This document shows positions 36,641 to 46,136 of a stretch of DNA of 64,000 nt, one piece after another. The first letter of the stretch is position 1. Each line of letters starts with the position of its first letter. A model generated the notes under the pieces. It was not told where the DNA came from and searched no databases. It was given only the letters and a program-made list of their open reading frames with translations. A program made the translations under genes and the position numbers. Source of the stretch: an uncultured Methanobrevibacter sp. (lineage in GTDB: Archaea; Methanobacteriota; Methanobacteria; Methanobacteriales; Methanobacteriaceae); contig NZ_CADCJB010000004.1 in NCBI RefSeq assembly GCF_902801725.1, positions 42,103 to 106,102 of the forward strand. Direction: 5' to 3'.

Positions 36641-37648
36641 TTATCCCTCAAAATCATGCATGAACATCAACAACTCATCAGAAATGTTTTCAAGTTCATT
36701 AAAACACAGATGTCCCAGTTCCGAATCCATTACAATCAATTCAGAATTTTCAATCATAGCAGACATTGGGATTCCGTCAAGTTCCGGAGGAAAATGAGGG
36801 TCCTGCTTACATGAAATAATCAGAACTCTGGAATTTATCTTATCCAAATCATCTTCAACATCATAATTCATGCAGGATTCATTGCAATACTTCACATCAT
36901 AAATGTCAACATTCAAACTTTCATTTCCAAAGTTTTCAAATTCCGCAGCCAATTCATCATTAGGCATGGCTCTCAATGCTTCTTTAGAAAGACCAAAATT
37001 AAATTCTGCCAAATTGGCCAATCTCAATGTTCTGATTAATGAATAAGTCATCTCCCCCTTGTTGTAATCAGGGTCTGACTCGATTATTTCATTTACAAAT
37101 TTGGAAAGAATGAAATCATGCCCAGCAACTTTATAACTGCTCACACCACATATTATAAAGTCTGCAAAATCAGGATAGTCAATAGCCAACTTCAAACCAA
37201 CAAAACCACCCATGGAATTACCTATTAAACCTAAAATATGATTAATATTGAATTTTTCAGCCAAAAACTGCTTATGAAAATTGACCACGTCCCCAATTGA
37301 ATATTTGGGAAATTTATTTTTCAAACCGGTTGATGACGGAGAGCATGACCCCGGTGAACCCAAAGCGGAGGAAGATATGAAAAAGTATTTGCTCTTATCA
37401 AAAGGAGCATCACCACCGCTTAACGGAATAATTTTATTCATTGAAGAGAAATTGCCCAAAGATCCATGGCAGTACAAAATTGCATTGCTGATAGCTCCAT
37501 TTTCATCATATTTCGGAGTTCCAAAAGTCATATACTCCACAGTTACATTATCAAGAGTTTTTCCATTTTCAAATTGAAACGTGCCCATTGTAAAATACTC
37601 TTTTTTATCTTCAAAATAATCATCATCGTAAATTTTAATCCCCACCAA
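36641..37648 (-). CDS. MetX-like alpha/beta hydrolase, intact triad
   Basis: A homologue of the 35266 protein with the nucleophile Ser145 in LIGNSMGGFVG, the acid in SCKQDPHFPP and His in SELGHLCFNE, plus the shared GSPGSCSPSSTGLK. Homoserine acetyltransferase itself is possible, but the lineage contains many related acyltransferases or hydrolases, so methionine synthesis is not assured. The frame starts at TTG 37648 (GTG 37645 next, ATG 37588 further in); a TATA-like TTTTTATACT about 25 bases upstream favours a leaderless start near 37648. The two paralogues and the 92-residue gene share an orientation. Confidence 0.82.
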   Translation of the reverse strand: MVGIKIYDDDYFEDKKEYFTMGTFQFENGKTLDNVTVEYMTFGTPKYDENGAISNAILYCHGSLGNFSSMNKIIPLSGGDAPFDKSKYFFISSSALGSPGSCSPSSTGLKNKFPKYSIGDVVNFHKQFLAEKFNINHILGLIGNSMGGFVGLKLAIDYPDFADFIICGVSSYKVAGHDFILSKFVNEIIESDPDYNKGEMTYSLIRTLRLANLAEFNFGLSKEALRAMPNDELAAEFENFGNESLNVDIYDVKYCNESCMNYDVEDDLDKINSRVLIISCKQDPHFPPELDGIPMSAMIENSELIVMDSELGHLCFNELENISDELLMFMHDFEG

Positions 37649-37716
37649 ATTAAGTTATTTTTTAATTTTAGTATAAAAAACAAATTATTTAAATTAATCT
37701 AAACAATGTTATTGTG

Positions 37717-38499
37717 ATGAAATATAAAATTTTAGAAAAGCCAAATTGCGAAGATGCATACGACCTGGTCCAGGAAGCATTGCGCAAAAGAGCAACAATT
37801 GTAATATTTGCATGCTGTAAAGTTAACTATGAAGGACGAGCATTAAGTTTGCTTGACTGGGGAGAAAGAATAATTATGATAAAACCCGATGGGGCATTTT
37901 TAATCCATCAAGAGAAAAAAGTGGAGCCAGTTAATTGGCAGCCTCCCAAATCAAAAACAAGAAGTTATATCAAAAATGACAATCTTTTCCTCGAAAGCCA
38001 CAGAAGAACTCCAAAGGAACTGCTAACCGTAGAGATAAGAAAGATTCAATTTATCAATTATGCCAATATCGAAGACTATGAAGAACTTGAACAGGCAGGA
38101 TATGAAAAAGACATGAGCGACATGATTATGGAAAAGCCACACATGATTGAAGAGGGTTTTACTCCTACAACACGAGAATATAGTGTGGAACACGGATTCA
38201 TTGACATATTAGGAAAAGATAAAGACAATAACCTGATGGTTTTGGAACTCAAGGCACGTAAAGCCGGAGTCAGCGCAGTCAAGCAACTTAGAAGATATCT
38301 TCAGGATTTAGAAAATACTGACAACGATTATTTAAAAGAATGTAAAGCCCAAAAGAAAAAAATCAGAGGACTTCTTGTTGCCCCATCCCTAATGGACGAC
38401 GCGCAAGAACTAATTGAAGAGGAAGGTATTGAATTTGTATCAATTGAACCTCCTCGAGAATTAAAACGAGATAAAAAAGTAACATTGGATGCATTTTAA
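37717..38499 (+). CDS. nucS: Endonuclease NucS
   Basis: A 260-residue NucS/EndoMS protein. The N-terminal DNA-binding part includes RALSLLDWGERIIMIKPDGA and HQEKKVEPVNWQPP; the nuclease part has GFIDILGKD, then VLELKARKAG with the D...E-x-K catalytic pattern, and a C-terminal LLVAPSLMDDAQELIEEEG. It cuts mismatched or branched DNA and binds PCNA in archaea. The frame also offers GTG at 37714; a TTATTTAAAT box about 25 bases upstream fits a leaderless ATG at 37717. Its stop overlaps the convergent gene. Confidence 0.95.
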   Translation: MKYKILEKPNCEDAYDLVQEALRKRATIVIFACCKVNYEGRALSLLDWGERIIMIKPDGAFLIHQEKKVEPVNWQPPKSKTRSYIKNDNLFLESHRRTPKELLTVEIRKIQFINYANIEDYEELEQAGYEKDMSDMIMEKPHMIEEGFTPTTREYSVEHGFIDILGKDKDNNLMVLELKARKAGVSAVKQLRRYLQDLENTDNDYLKECKAQKKKIRGLLVAPSLMDDAQELIEEEGIEFVSIEPPRELKRDKKVTLDAF

Positions 38500-38975
38500 C
38501 GCAATGCATCTTCAATTCTTCTCATTTCATCAAGATAGAATTTTCTTGTGAATTTATTTGCAGGGATTGAATTAGTAACATGACAGTCCTTTTCTAGTTT
38601 ATAAATAAGATAATCCTCATTTTCCAATGGAATAGTTTCATCATCCTCCAAAAGTTCCAAACCATCCAATTCTCCTAGAATAAGATTATATTCATTTTCT
38701 TCAAGCTCAATTACATCATCCAATTCCATTTTCTGAACTTTAGGATTTAATTGTAATGCAATGGCAACAAAACCATTAACGGATTTATCTGAAATTTCGA
38801 ATGTGGAGTTCCTTATTTCCTCCATGGAAAATTTAACATGAGTTAATGTGTGTTTTGTAACAGGAATCTCTCTTGACAAACCAATCTGATTAATTTCATA
38901 ATTGTTTTTCCAGTCACCAATTTTATAAATTGCATAATTCATATCATCAATATTAATAATCTCATCATTTGCCAT
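38496..38975 (-). CDS. Hypothetical acidic protein, 159 residues
   Basis: A soluble acidic protein beginning MANDEIINIDDMNYAIYKIG; its C-terminal half repeats short acidic strands (DDVIELEENEYNL, EDDETIPLENEDYL) around a duplicated YAIYK / YLIYK element. The frame extends to 39074, but the ATG at 38975 is preceded by a GTGAT element and the extension is not protein-like. Its stop codon overlaps that of nucS by a few bases. No family recognised. Confidence 0.65.
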   Translation of the reverse strand: MANDEIINIDDMNYAIYKIGDWKNNYEINQIGLSREIPVTKHTLTHVKFSMEEIRNSTFEISDKSVNGFVAIALQLNPKVQKMELDDVIELEENEYNLILGELDGLELLEDDETIPLENEDYLIYKLEKDCHVTNSIPANKFTRKFYLDEMRRIEDALR

Positions 38976-39058
38976 TTTTATCACATTTATAAATATCTTT
39001 TTATAAAATAAAAACATTATTATTAAATATAATGTAAAATTTAAACGGAGGTTGAGCT

Positions 39059-39757
39059 GTGAAAAAATGTCCAAAATGTGGAAATCCTAGTTACGATGGT
39101 GCTCCGGTTTGTGGAAATTGTGGATACAAATTCCCTAAACCAAAAGTTAAACCACCTAAAGAAGAAAGTATTTTTGATAAAGCACCAGAACCAAAAAAAC
39201 CATCCTCTAACGAAAGTACAGTCAGTATTATAAAAGAAAAGAAACTTATCATTGGTGCAATACTTTTGGTAACATTGATTGTAATCTGTGGAATCCTTTT
39301 AACTGGATCCAACAATAACAATCCAACACAATCATCAAGTAGTGAATTAGTTGAAGTTGCCGAAGGAGCATTTTCATTTAAGTATCCTGGAAATTGGGAA
39401 GTAATAAATGAAAGCGATGCAGAGCACACCAATGCTAAATTCTTCAAAAATGGAAATAATACTACTATTGAATATTACAACAGTACAATGGAATCCACCT
39501 CACTAAAAGAAATAACTCAAGATAGGATTAGTCTTGCTCAAAATAATAATTCATATGTTGAACTTGTCGAAACTGTCAAATTAGATGGTAGAAACGGATC
39601 AAATATCATCATAGAAAATGCTGATGGAGATTATACAAGATTTGTTTCAATGTTTAGTGACGGGAAGCTATATGTATTTAAAATAAGCGGTGAGTCAATC
39701 AACGCTGTTAATTCAGACGACATTAACTCAATGATAAATACCGCAGACATCAAATAA
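39059..39757 (+). CDS. Zinc-ribbon membrane-anchored protein, GTG start
   Basis: A 232-residue protein. It opens with a zinc ribbon (CPKCGNPSYDGAPVCGNCGY), a proline-lysine linker, one membrane helix at about residues 60-80 (KLIIGAILLVTLIVICGILL), then an external domain resembling PsbP/DUF1795 folds (GAFSFKYPGNWEVIN). Such proteins are common in Methanobrevibacter; the outside domain may bind ligands, the ribbon lies in the cytosol. The GTG at 39059 has the SD GGAGGT six to seven bases upstream. Confidence 0.82.
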   Translation: MKKCPKCGNPSYDGAPVCGNCGYKFPKPKVKPPKEESIFDKAPEPKKPSSNESTVSIIKEKKLIIGAILLVTLIVICGILLTGSNNNNPTQSSSSELVEVAEGAFSFKYPGNWEVINESDAEHTNAKFFKNGNNTTIEYYNSTMESTSLKEITQDRISLAQNNNSYVELVETVKLDGRNGSNIIIENADGDYTRFVSMFSDGKLYVFKISGESINAVNSDDINSMINTADIK

Positions 39758-39785
39758 GTATGATTAATTTCATACTTCTATTTTT
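39756..39785 (+). terminator. Hairpin terminator after the zinc-ribbon gene
   Basis: AAGTATGA (39756-39763) and TCATACTT (39770-39777) pair with a six-base loop, followed by CTATTTTTATTTTTT. The left arm includes the end of the stop codon. Confidence 0.7.
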
Positions 39786-39803
39786 ATTTTTTAAAGTGTT
39801 AAC

Positions 39804-40631
39804 ATGACTAAAATTAAAATTGCACTTTGCCAAATGAACGTTATTGACGACAAAGACGAAAACTTAAGAAACGCTGAAATGATGATAAATAGAAGCGTTA
39901 CTGAAAATGCTGATTTTATAGTCTTGCCGGAAATGTTTAACTGCCCCTATTCAAATGACAAATTTATCGAATATTGCGAAGAGCAAAAAAACAGCAAGAC
40001 TCTTTTGAAAATATCACAACTGGCTTTAGACAATAATGTCTACATCCTTGCAGGATCAATTCCCGAAAAAGAAGGAAGCAAACTGTACAATACCAGCTAT
40101 CTTTTTAACAGAAACGGTGAAATTACCGCAAAACATAGGAAAATGCATCTTTTTGATATCGATGTCAAGGGAAAAATAACATTTATGGAATCTGATGTGC
40201 TGACAGCCGGTGATAATGTAACCCTAGCAGATACGGAATTTGGAAAGATAGGCATAGGAATCTGTTATGACATTCGTTTTCCAGAACTTGCAAGATTGAT
40301 GGCTCTTGAAGGTGCTTTAATGCTATTTTATCCTGGAGCATTCAACCTAACTACCGGACCTGCCCATTGGGAGTTGCTTTTCCGTTCAAGAGCATTGGAC
40401 AATCAGGTTTTCTGCATAGGTGTTGCCCCTGCATTAAACAGAGATGCAAGTTACAACAGCTACGGACATTCCATTATTGCAAACCCGTGGGGTGAAATAA
40501 TAGCCGAAGCAAATGAAAACGAGAGCCTGATAATATCAGAAATTGATTTAAGTGAAATAAAAAAAATTAGAGAAGAACTTCCCCTTTTAAAAAACAAAAG
40601 AGAAGATCTTTACGAAATTATTAAAAAATAG
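39804..40631 (+). CDS. Nitrilase-superfamily carbon-nitrogen hydrolase
   Basis: A 275-residue enzyme with the Glu43-Lys113-Cys154 triad (VLPEMFN, KHRKMHLFD, GIGICYDIRFPEL). The pattern closest in look is Nit2/omega-amidase, which deamidates 2-oxoglutaramate or 2-oxosuccinamate, but other amides are possible. It is cytosolic. Convergent with the HEAT-repeat gene, with no gap. Confidence 0.9.
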   Translation: MTKIKIALCQMNVIDDKDENLRNAEMMINRSVTENADFIVLPEMFNCPYSNDKFIEYCEEQKNSKTLLKISQLALDNNVYILAGSIPEKEGSKLYNTSYLFNRNGEITAKHRKMHLFDIDVKGKITFMESDVLTAGDNVTLADTEFGKIGIGICYDIRFPELARLMALEGALMLFYPGAFNLTTGPAHWELLFRSRALDNQVFCIGVAPALNRDASYNSYGHSIIANPWGEIIAEANENESLIISEIDLSEIKKIREELPLLKNKREDLYEIIKK

Positions 40632-41480
40632 CTATTTCAATTTAGCCAGCCTTTTTTCAAAGTAGGCTAATTTTTTATCATTATCAGCAAAGACTTCGCA
40701 AGCTGTTTCTATAACCCTAACTTCATTATCATAGTCGTTGGCTTTCCTGTATAAAATACATAAACGTTTGTATGGAGCATCTTTAGGTTGTTTTGCTTCA
40801 ACATAACGTTCATATTCTTTTATAGCTTTTTGAGGATTGGTTTTCTCCATTTCTTTAATGGTGCTCATAGGAATTACTTTAACAATGGATTCCCCTGATT
40901 TTTTAGCCTTTTGTCTTTTTTGTGCTTTTTTGATTGCCTTGTTACAGGATTTCTTGAAATCCTTATCATCCTCAGTTTTTCTTGCGTCTTTAATTAATTT
41001 AATAGAATCATCTGTGGCCAAATCACCCAAAGCTTGAATGGCTGCCAATTTAACACCCCAATCTTCATCTTCAAGACATTTGGCAATAGTATCTATCTCA
41101 TCTTCTGCTTGAAGTTCACCTAAAGCACGTACGGCAACTTTTCTAACTCCAAAATCTTCATCATTTACAGCTTCAACAAAATAAGGAATTACTTTTTTAT
41201 CTTCTGTCTCTTTGAGTGCGAATGCAAGGAAACGTTTATCTTTACCTTCAGCATTTTTAAACTCCTCGATTAACTTATCAACAGCTACATCTCCCATACT
41301 GCCCAAAATTTCAGCTGCTTTAAACCTAACTTGAGCATTATCATCAGTAGTGGCTTTGATTAATGGTTCAATAGCTGATTCATCAGTAGTCCCTACTAAA
41401 GACTCAATTGCTTCTTTTCGAACTTTAACATCATCATTTGATAAATTGTTAATAGCTTCTTCAAAATTAAAATCAGTCAT
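40632..41480 (-). CDS. HEAT-repeat protein
   Basis: A 282-residue all-helical protein. About five HEAT repeats of the PBS-lyase type are seen in residues 10-180 (for example DVKVRKEAIESL, NAQVRFKAAEILGSM, DFGVRKVAVRALGEL and DWGVKLAAIQALGDL). A lysine-rich linker near residue 190-205 leads to a C-terminal TPR-like helical part. It is probably a protein-binding scaffold; no substrate can be named. Confidence 0.9.
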   Translation of the reverse strand: MTDFNFEEAINNLSNDDVKVRKEAIESLVGTTDESAIEPLIKATTDDNAQVRFKAAEILGSMGDVAVDKLIEEFKNAEGKDKRFLAFALKETEDKKVIPYFVEAVNDEDFGVRKVAVRALGELQAEDEIDTIAKCLEDEDWGVKLAAIQALGDLATDDSIKLIKDARKTEDDKDFKKSCNKAIKKAQKRQKAKKSGESIVKVIPMSTIKEMEKTNPQKAIKEYERYVEAKQPKDAPYKRLCILYRKANDYDNEVRVIETACEVFADNDKKLAYFEKRLAKLK

Positions 41481-41530
41481 GTTAATAAGTTAGATTTCAA
41501 GTACTATATAAATATTAAAAAAATAGAAAA

Positions 41531-41554
41531 AAATAAGAGAATAATCTCTTATTT
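41531..41554 (-). terminator. Terminator of the SDR gene
   Basis: AAATAAGAGA (41531-41540) pairs with TCTCTTATTT (41545-41554), a ten-base stem with a four-base loop overlapping the stop codon. The A-run at 41518-41530 on the + strand provides the T-rich tail on the minus strand. Confidence 0.75.
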
Positions 41555-42323
41555 AAATTGCGGTCCAACCACCATCAATACAGATTAATTGACCTGTACA
41601 GAAGCTGGATGCATCAGATGCTAAGTAAATTGCAATACCATCCAATTCACCTGGTTTACCTAAACGGCCAGCAGGACAGTATGCTGCAATAAGATCCATA
41701 AATCCATCCATTTCAATTGAATCAACAGTTAATTCAGTTTCAAATACTGCAGGACCGATTGCATTTACTGTAATATTATATTTTGCCCATTCAACAGCCA
41801 AGTTTTTGGTCAAGTTCATTACTCCACCTTTAGCTGAAGAGTATGCACTGATTCCTCCACCAGGGAAGATTACTCTGGAGTGGATTGAACCAATGTTGAT
41901 GATTTTACCGTATTCCTGTTCAATCATAATTTCTCCAACAGCTTTACACATGTAGTAGACACCGCTTAAGTCAATGTGGATGTGTCTTTCCCATTCTTCG
42001 TTGGATTGGTCAGTGACCATTTTGTTGTTACCCATACCTGCTGCGTTTACAAGAATATCGATTCTTCCATAAGCATCCATAACTTTTGCAACGCCAGCGG
42101 TGATACTGTCATAATCTCCGACATCACATACAGCATACATTACTTCAGTTCCGAATTCTTTTTCGATTTCAGCAACGTTTTCTTGTAATCTTTCTTCTCT
42201 TCTTGCAAATAATGCTAATTTTGCACCTTGACTAGCGTATGCTTGAGCAATTTGCCAACCAAGACCAGATGATGCACCAGTAATAAGTGCCACTTTGTCT
42301 TTAATATCGAAATAATTTTTCAT
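41553..42323 (-). CDS. Short-chain dehydrogenase/reductase
   Basis: A 256-residue classical SDR: Rossmann motif ALITGASSGLGWQ, NAAGMGNN, catalytic Ser in GSIHSRV and YSSAKGG with the Tyr-x3-Lys pair, and a PG region GPAVFETELT. It looks like gluconate 5-dehydrogenase or 3-oxoacyl reductase types; substrate not assignable. The frame starts at 42335, but the ATG at 42323 has the SD AGGTGGT. Mid-window it is read alone, behind an operator-like dyad. Confidence 0.9.
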   Translation of the reverse strand: MKNYFDIKDKVALITGASSGLGWQIAQAYASQGAKLALFARREERLQENVAEIEKEFGTEVMYAVCDVGDYDSITAGVAKVMDAYGRIDILVNAAGMGNNKMVTDQSNEEWERHIHIDLSGVYYMCKAVGEIMIEQEYGKIINIGSIHSRVIFPGGGISAYSSAKGGVMNLTKNLAVEWAKYNITVNAIGPAVFETELTVDSIEMDGFMDLIAAYCPAGRLGKPGELDGIAIYLASDASSFCTGQLICIDGGWTAI

Positions 42324-42336
42324 TTTGAATACCACC

Positions 42337-42350
42337 TAGGCATAAGCCTA
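42337..42350. promoter_or_regulatory. Dyad over the SDR translation start region
   Basis: TAGGC-ATAA-GCCTA is a perfect five-base dyad directly upstream of the SDR SD. In RNA it would make a short hairpin next to the ribosome site; in DNA it may be an operator. G+C-rich arms stand out from the surrounding AT-rich DNA. The rest of the 42351-42605 gap is AT-rich with no clear element. Confidence 0.35.
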
Positions 42351-42605
42351 TGATTAAATGTATAGTAAATTAAACTATTTAATAATTTTTATTTATTCCT
42401 ACAAAATTTAAAACAAGATTTAATTTTAAATAAACAACCATATAAATTATTCAATAAATGATTAGAAAAAATTAATAAAAAAAGTTTGAGCATAGAAAAA
42501 AATATTAAAAATTATCATATTGAACAATAAATATCAAAAAACATTATTAAATATTATAAAAATTAAAACTTAATTAAACATCAAAATTTATAGAGGCTAA
42601 AAATA

Positions 42606-45203
42606 ATGATTGAAGAGCAGACCAAGAGCTATTCCAAAAAGCAAATTTACAAGATATTGCATCCATGGGTTAGACAATGGTTTAATTCAAAATTCGAGGA
42701 CTTTACACCCGCTCAGAAAAAATCAATCATAGATATTCATAAAAAAAACAACATTCTGATTTCATCTCCAACAGGGTCCGGTAAAACATTGACCGCATTC
42801 TTATCAATCATCAGCGAACTGACAACACTTGCAGAGAAGGATAAACTTGAAGACAAAGTTTATTGCGTTTATATTTCACCCCTAAAAGCATTGGACAACG
42901 ATATTGAGAAAAATTTAGACGAACCTTTAGAAGGAATTGAAAAAATAGCTGGAAAAGATTTGGGAATCAGAAAAGCAGTAAGAACAGGAGACACCACACA
43001 ATACCAAAGGCAAAAGATGCTTAAAAAGCCACCGCACATCCTAATCACAACCCCCGAAACATTATCAATTTTACTGGTGGCTCCAAAGTTTAGGGAAAAG
43101 TTAAGCAATGTAAAATATGTGATCGTTGATGAAATTCATTCATTAGCTGAAAACAAAAGAGGAGTTCATTTAAGTTTATCTCTTGAACGATTACAACATT
43201 TAATAGGAAACTTTACCAGAATCGGACTTTCAGCTACCGTAAGCCCCATCGAGGAAGTTGCAAAATTTCTCGCAGGATACGAATATGGGGTTGAGCGAAA
43301 CTGCAAAATCGTCAATATAAACTATTTAAAGGAGCTTGACATGGAAGTGATGTGTCCTGTAAGCGACATTGTACTGGCGGATGAAGAAGACACAAGGCTT
43401 GGAATGTATGATCTTCTGGATGATTTGATTTGGGAAAACAAGACCACACTAATATTTACAAATACCCGAAGCGGTACGGAACGCTTCGTTTACAATTTAA
43501 AGAAAATGTATCCTATGCACTACAATAATGAAAACATAATGGCCCATCATTCATCACTTTCTAAGGAAGTGCGCCTTGAAACTGAAAACAACTTAAAGGA
43601 AGGGAAACTGAAGGCCGTTGTTTCATCAACTTCACTGGAACTTGGAATTGATATAGGCTACATCGATCTTGTTATCCTAATCAATTCCCCAAAGTCCGTT
43701 GCAAGAGCGCTTCAAAGAATTGGGCGTAGTGGCCATAGGCTGCATGAAAAATCAAGAGGAAAAATAATTGTAACCGACCGTGACGATTTGGTTGAATGTT
43801 CCGTCCTGCTTAAGAATGCAAAAGAAGGAAAGATTGACCGAATCAACATTCCAACCAATTGTCTGGATGTTTTGGCACAGCACATCTATGGAATGAGTAT
43901 AGAAAACCCATGGGATATTGATTATGCCTTTGACGTGATTAAAAAGAGTTACTGTTATAAAAACCTGACCAGAGATGATTATGAAGACGTTTTAAGCTAT
44001 ATGGCTGGAGAATATCCCGAACTTGAAGAAAGGTATGTTTATGCAAAAATCTGGATAGATTACAAGAAAAATACATTCGGAAAACGTGGTAAATTAGCCA
44101 GAATGCTTTATTCCACAAATATTGGGACAATTCCAGATAGTTCTGGTGTTTTAGTCAAATGTGACGGAGAAACTGTGGGAAAAATTGAAGAAGATTTTAT
44201 GGAAAGACTTAAAAAGGGAGACACATTCGTTTTAGGAGGAAATACCTATAGATTCAATTACGGAAAAGGAATGACCATAAATGTAACACCTGCAATGGGT
44301 CCCCCAACAATTCCTTCATGGTTTTCACAGCAATTGCCCCTTTCCTTTGATTTGGCGATGGATATCCAAAGGTTTAGAGCACATATGGACGTTAAATTTA
44401 GATATAGAAGAAGTAAAGAGGAAATAATGGAATTCATACATGATTACCTGTATGTTGATGACTTTGCAGCCAATTCAATCTATGAATACTTCGTTGAACA
44501 GTTCAAATATGCAAAAATACCAAGCAACCAACTCCTATTAATTGAATACTACAAGGGATTTGGTGGAAGACGATTCGTAATATTCCACTCATTATTCGGA
44601 AGAAAAGTCAACGATGCGCTTTCAAGAGCGGTTGCATACATCGTAGCTAAAAGATATAATATCAACGTGACCATTTCAATATCAGACAACGGATTTTATT
44701 TAAGTTCAGATGGCAAAATCGGAGGTTTGGAGTCATTTAGAGAATTGAATCCAGAAAACTTTGAAAATATTCTATCGCAATCACTCAACAAAACAGAAAC
44801 ATTAGCCTCAAGGTTTAGGCATTGCGCCGGAAGATCACTTATGACCTTGAGAAGATACAAGGGAGAATCAAAATCAGTAGGACGCCAGCAAGTAAGAGGA
44901 AAAATACTGCTCAAATTTGTACAGGACATGGATGAGAATTTTTCAATCCTAAAAGAAGCAAGAAGGGAAGCACTGGAAGATTACATGGATGTTAAAAATG
45001 CTTTGAAAGTAATTGAATGGGTGGCTTCAGAAGAAATGGATGTTAAAACCATAAATACTGTTATACCCAGCCCTTTTGCATTTAATTTAATATCACAAGG
45101 ATATTTGGATGTGTTGAATCAAAATGACAAAGCTGAATTTACAAAAAGAATGCATCAGGCAATTTTAAACCAAATAAAAGATAAATTAAAAGACATCTAC
45201 TGA
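42606..45203 (+). CDS. Lhr-family ATP-dependent helicase
   Basis: An 865-residue superfamily 2 helicase. Motif I is [13 protein letters not shown], motif II is [13 protein letters not shown], motif III is GLSATVSP, and motifs V-VI are [16 protein letters not shown] and [12 protein letters not shown]. The following winged-helix and the long C-terminal DUF-type domain (from about residue 480) are those of the archaeal Lhr group. Lhr enzymes unwind DNA or RNA-DNA 3' to 5' in repair. The SD-like GAGGCT precedes the ATG. Two small membrane proteins follow it. Confidence 0.93.
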   Translation: MIEEQTKSYSKKQIYKILHPWVRQWFNSKFEDFTPAQKKSIIDIHKKNNILISSPTGSGKTLTAFLSIISELTTLAEKDKLEDKVYCVYISPLKALDNDIEKNLDEPLEGIEKIAGKDLGIRKAVRTGDTTQYQRQKMLKKPPHILITTPETLSILLVAPKFREKLSNVKYVIVDEIHSLAENKRGVHLSLSLERLQHLIGNFTRIGLSATVSPIEEVAKFLAGYEYGVERNCKIVNINYLKELDMEVMCPVSDIVLADEEDTRLGMYDLLDDLIWENKTTLIFTNTRSGTERFVYNLKKMYPMHYNNENIMAHHSSLSKEVRLETENNLKEGKLKAVVSSTSLELGIDIGYIDLVILINSPKSVARALQRIGRSGHRLHEKSRGKIIVTDRDDLVECSVLLKNAKEGKIDRINIPTNCLDVLAQHIYGMSIENPWDIDYAFDVIKKSYCYKNLTRDDYEDVLSYMAGEYPELEERYVYAKIWIDYKKNTFGKRGKLARMLYSTNIGTIPDSSGVLVKCDGETVGKIEEDFMERLKKGDTFVLGGNTYRFNYGKGMTINVTPAMGPPTIPSWFSQQLPLSFDLAMDIQRFRAHMDVKFRYRRSKEEIMEFIHDYLYVDDFAANSIYEYFVEQFKYAKIPSNQLLLIEYYKGFGGRRFVIFHSLFGRKVNDALSRAVAYIVAKRYNINVTISISDNGFYLSSDGKIGGLESFRELNPENFENILSQSLNKTETLASRFRHCAGRSLMTLRRYKGESKSVGRQQVRGKILLKFVQDMDENFSILKEARREALEDYMDVKNALKVIEWVASEEMDVKTINTVIPSPFAFNLISQGYLDVLNQNDKAEFTKRMHQAILNQIKDKLKDIY

Positions 45204-45260
45204 ACTCAATTATAAATACTTTTATAGTTAATGATAAATAATGAATAATAGGAGATACTC

Positions 45261-45629
45261 ATGACAAAATGGAAAGCAGTAATAATAGGATTTATTTTAT
45301 CTGTAATGGTTAATTCATTTTTCGCCCACTATGAATTCATAGGATTATTGGTTGTTGGATTTATTACAGGATATATCGCACATGACGGGATTTTTGGAGG
45401 AATGTGGAATGCGGCCGTTGCCGGATCATTGGGCACTATCATATCCGCAGTATTATTCATAATATCTGCAACAGTCGGAGGAAGTTTCCTCGGATTATTC
45501 GGAGGACTTACCGGTTTTACAGTATCCGGAATTTCAAGCCTGTTTGCAGTCATCTCAGAATTAATCTATTACGCAATTGTCATGGGAATAACAGGAGCAA
45601 TTGGAGGAGCAATAGCTTCTAAAAAATAA
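45261..45629 (+). CDS. DUF5518-type small membrane protein
   Basis: A 122-residue glycine-rich membrane protein with about four helices (for example AVIIGFILSVMVNSFFA and LLVVGFITGYIAHDGIFGG). The repeated GGxxG pattern fits archaeal DUF5518. The SD GGAGAT precedes the ATG; the next gene follows after 17 bases. Function unknown. Confidence 0.75.
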   Translation: MTKWKAVIIGFILSVMVNSFFAHYEFIGLLVVGFITGYIAHDGIFGGMWNAAVAGSLGTIISAVLFIISATVGGSFLGLFGGLTGFTVSGISSLFAVISELIYYAIVMGITGAIGGAIASKK

Positions 45630-45646
45630 GTTTTTGGAGAAATAAA

Positions 45647-46102
45647 ATGGAAATATTTAGTGACATAGATTTTAAATCATTAGTATTCGGAGCAGGAATC
45701 GCCGCCGCATTTGTAATATTGGGGTCAATGTATAACGAGTTCCTTTATGCTTTCGCATCAATCGGATTCCTATATGTTGGATACAACGCTCCAAATATAA
45801 AAACATCAACATTACTTGGTGCATTCGCAGCAACACCGATAATATATCTTGCATTTGAGTACAACATATTTAGGGGAATACCTCTAACCGAGACAGGAAG
45901 AATAGTGATGATTATTGCAATTCTTATTGTTGGTATACTCGTTACAGTCATTGGTGCATGGGCCAAAAGAGACCGTATGAAAGCTAAAGAGGAATACGAG
46001 AAAAAACAAAAAATCGGTAAAAATAAAAAGAAAAACAAAAAATCCAAAGAGCCTCAAACCGAAAATAAAGGTCTTTTAGGTAAAATTTTAAAAAAAGAAT
46101 AA
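45647..46102 (+). CDS. Hypothetical membrane protein with basic tail
   Basis: A 151-residue protein with four membrane helices in the first 108 residues and a lysine-rich cytosolic tail (KNKKKNKKSKEPQ). Not recognised. The SD GGAGAAA sits before the ATG. It is likely co-transcribed with the DUF5518-type gene; the pair may form a membrane complex. Confidence 0.7.
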   Translation: MEIFSDIDFKSLVFGAGIAAAFVILGSMYNEFLYAFASIGFLYVGYNAPNIKTSTLLGAFAATPIIYLAFEYNIFRGIPLTETGRIVMIIAILIVGILVTVIGAWAKRDRMKAKEEYEKKQKIGKNKKKNKKSKEPQTENKGLLGKILKKE

Positions 46103-46136
46103 AAAAATAATAACTAAATTTATGTTATTATTTTTT
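46102..46136. terminator. Bidirectional terminator between membrane gene and purP
   Basis: AAAAAATAATAAC (46102-46114) and GTTATTATTTTTT (46124-46136) make a 13-base stem with a nine-base loop. It has a T-run on either strand and spans the purP stop codon, so it can serve both convergent genes. Confidence 0.7.

Noticed and set aside
36641..37648. Confident call of methionine pathway MetX
   Set aside because: The fold and triad fit, but no other methionine gene is near, and the paralogous group includes enzymes of other function.
40627..40638. Short palindrome between the nitrilase-family and HEAT genes
   Set aside because: AAATAGCTATTT is too short to loop and is AT-rich; chance is likely.
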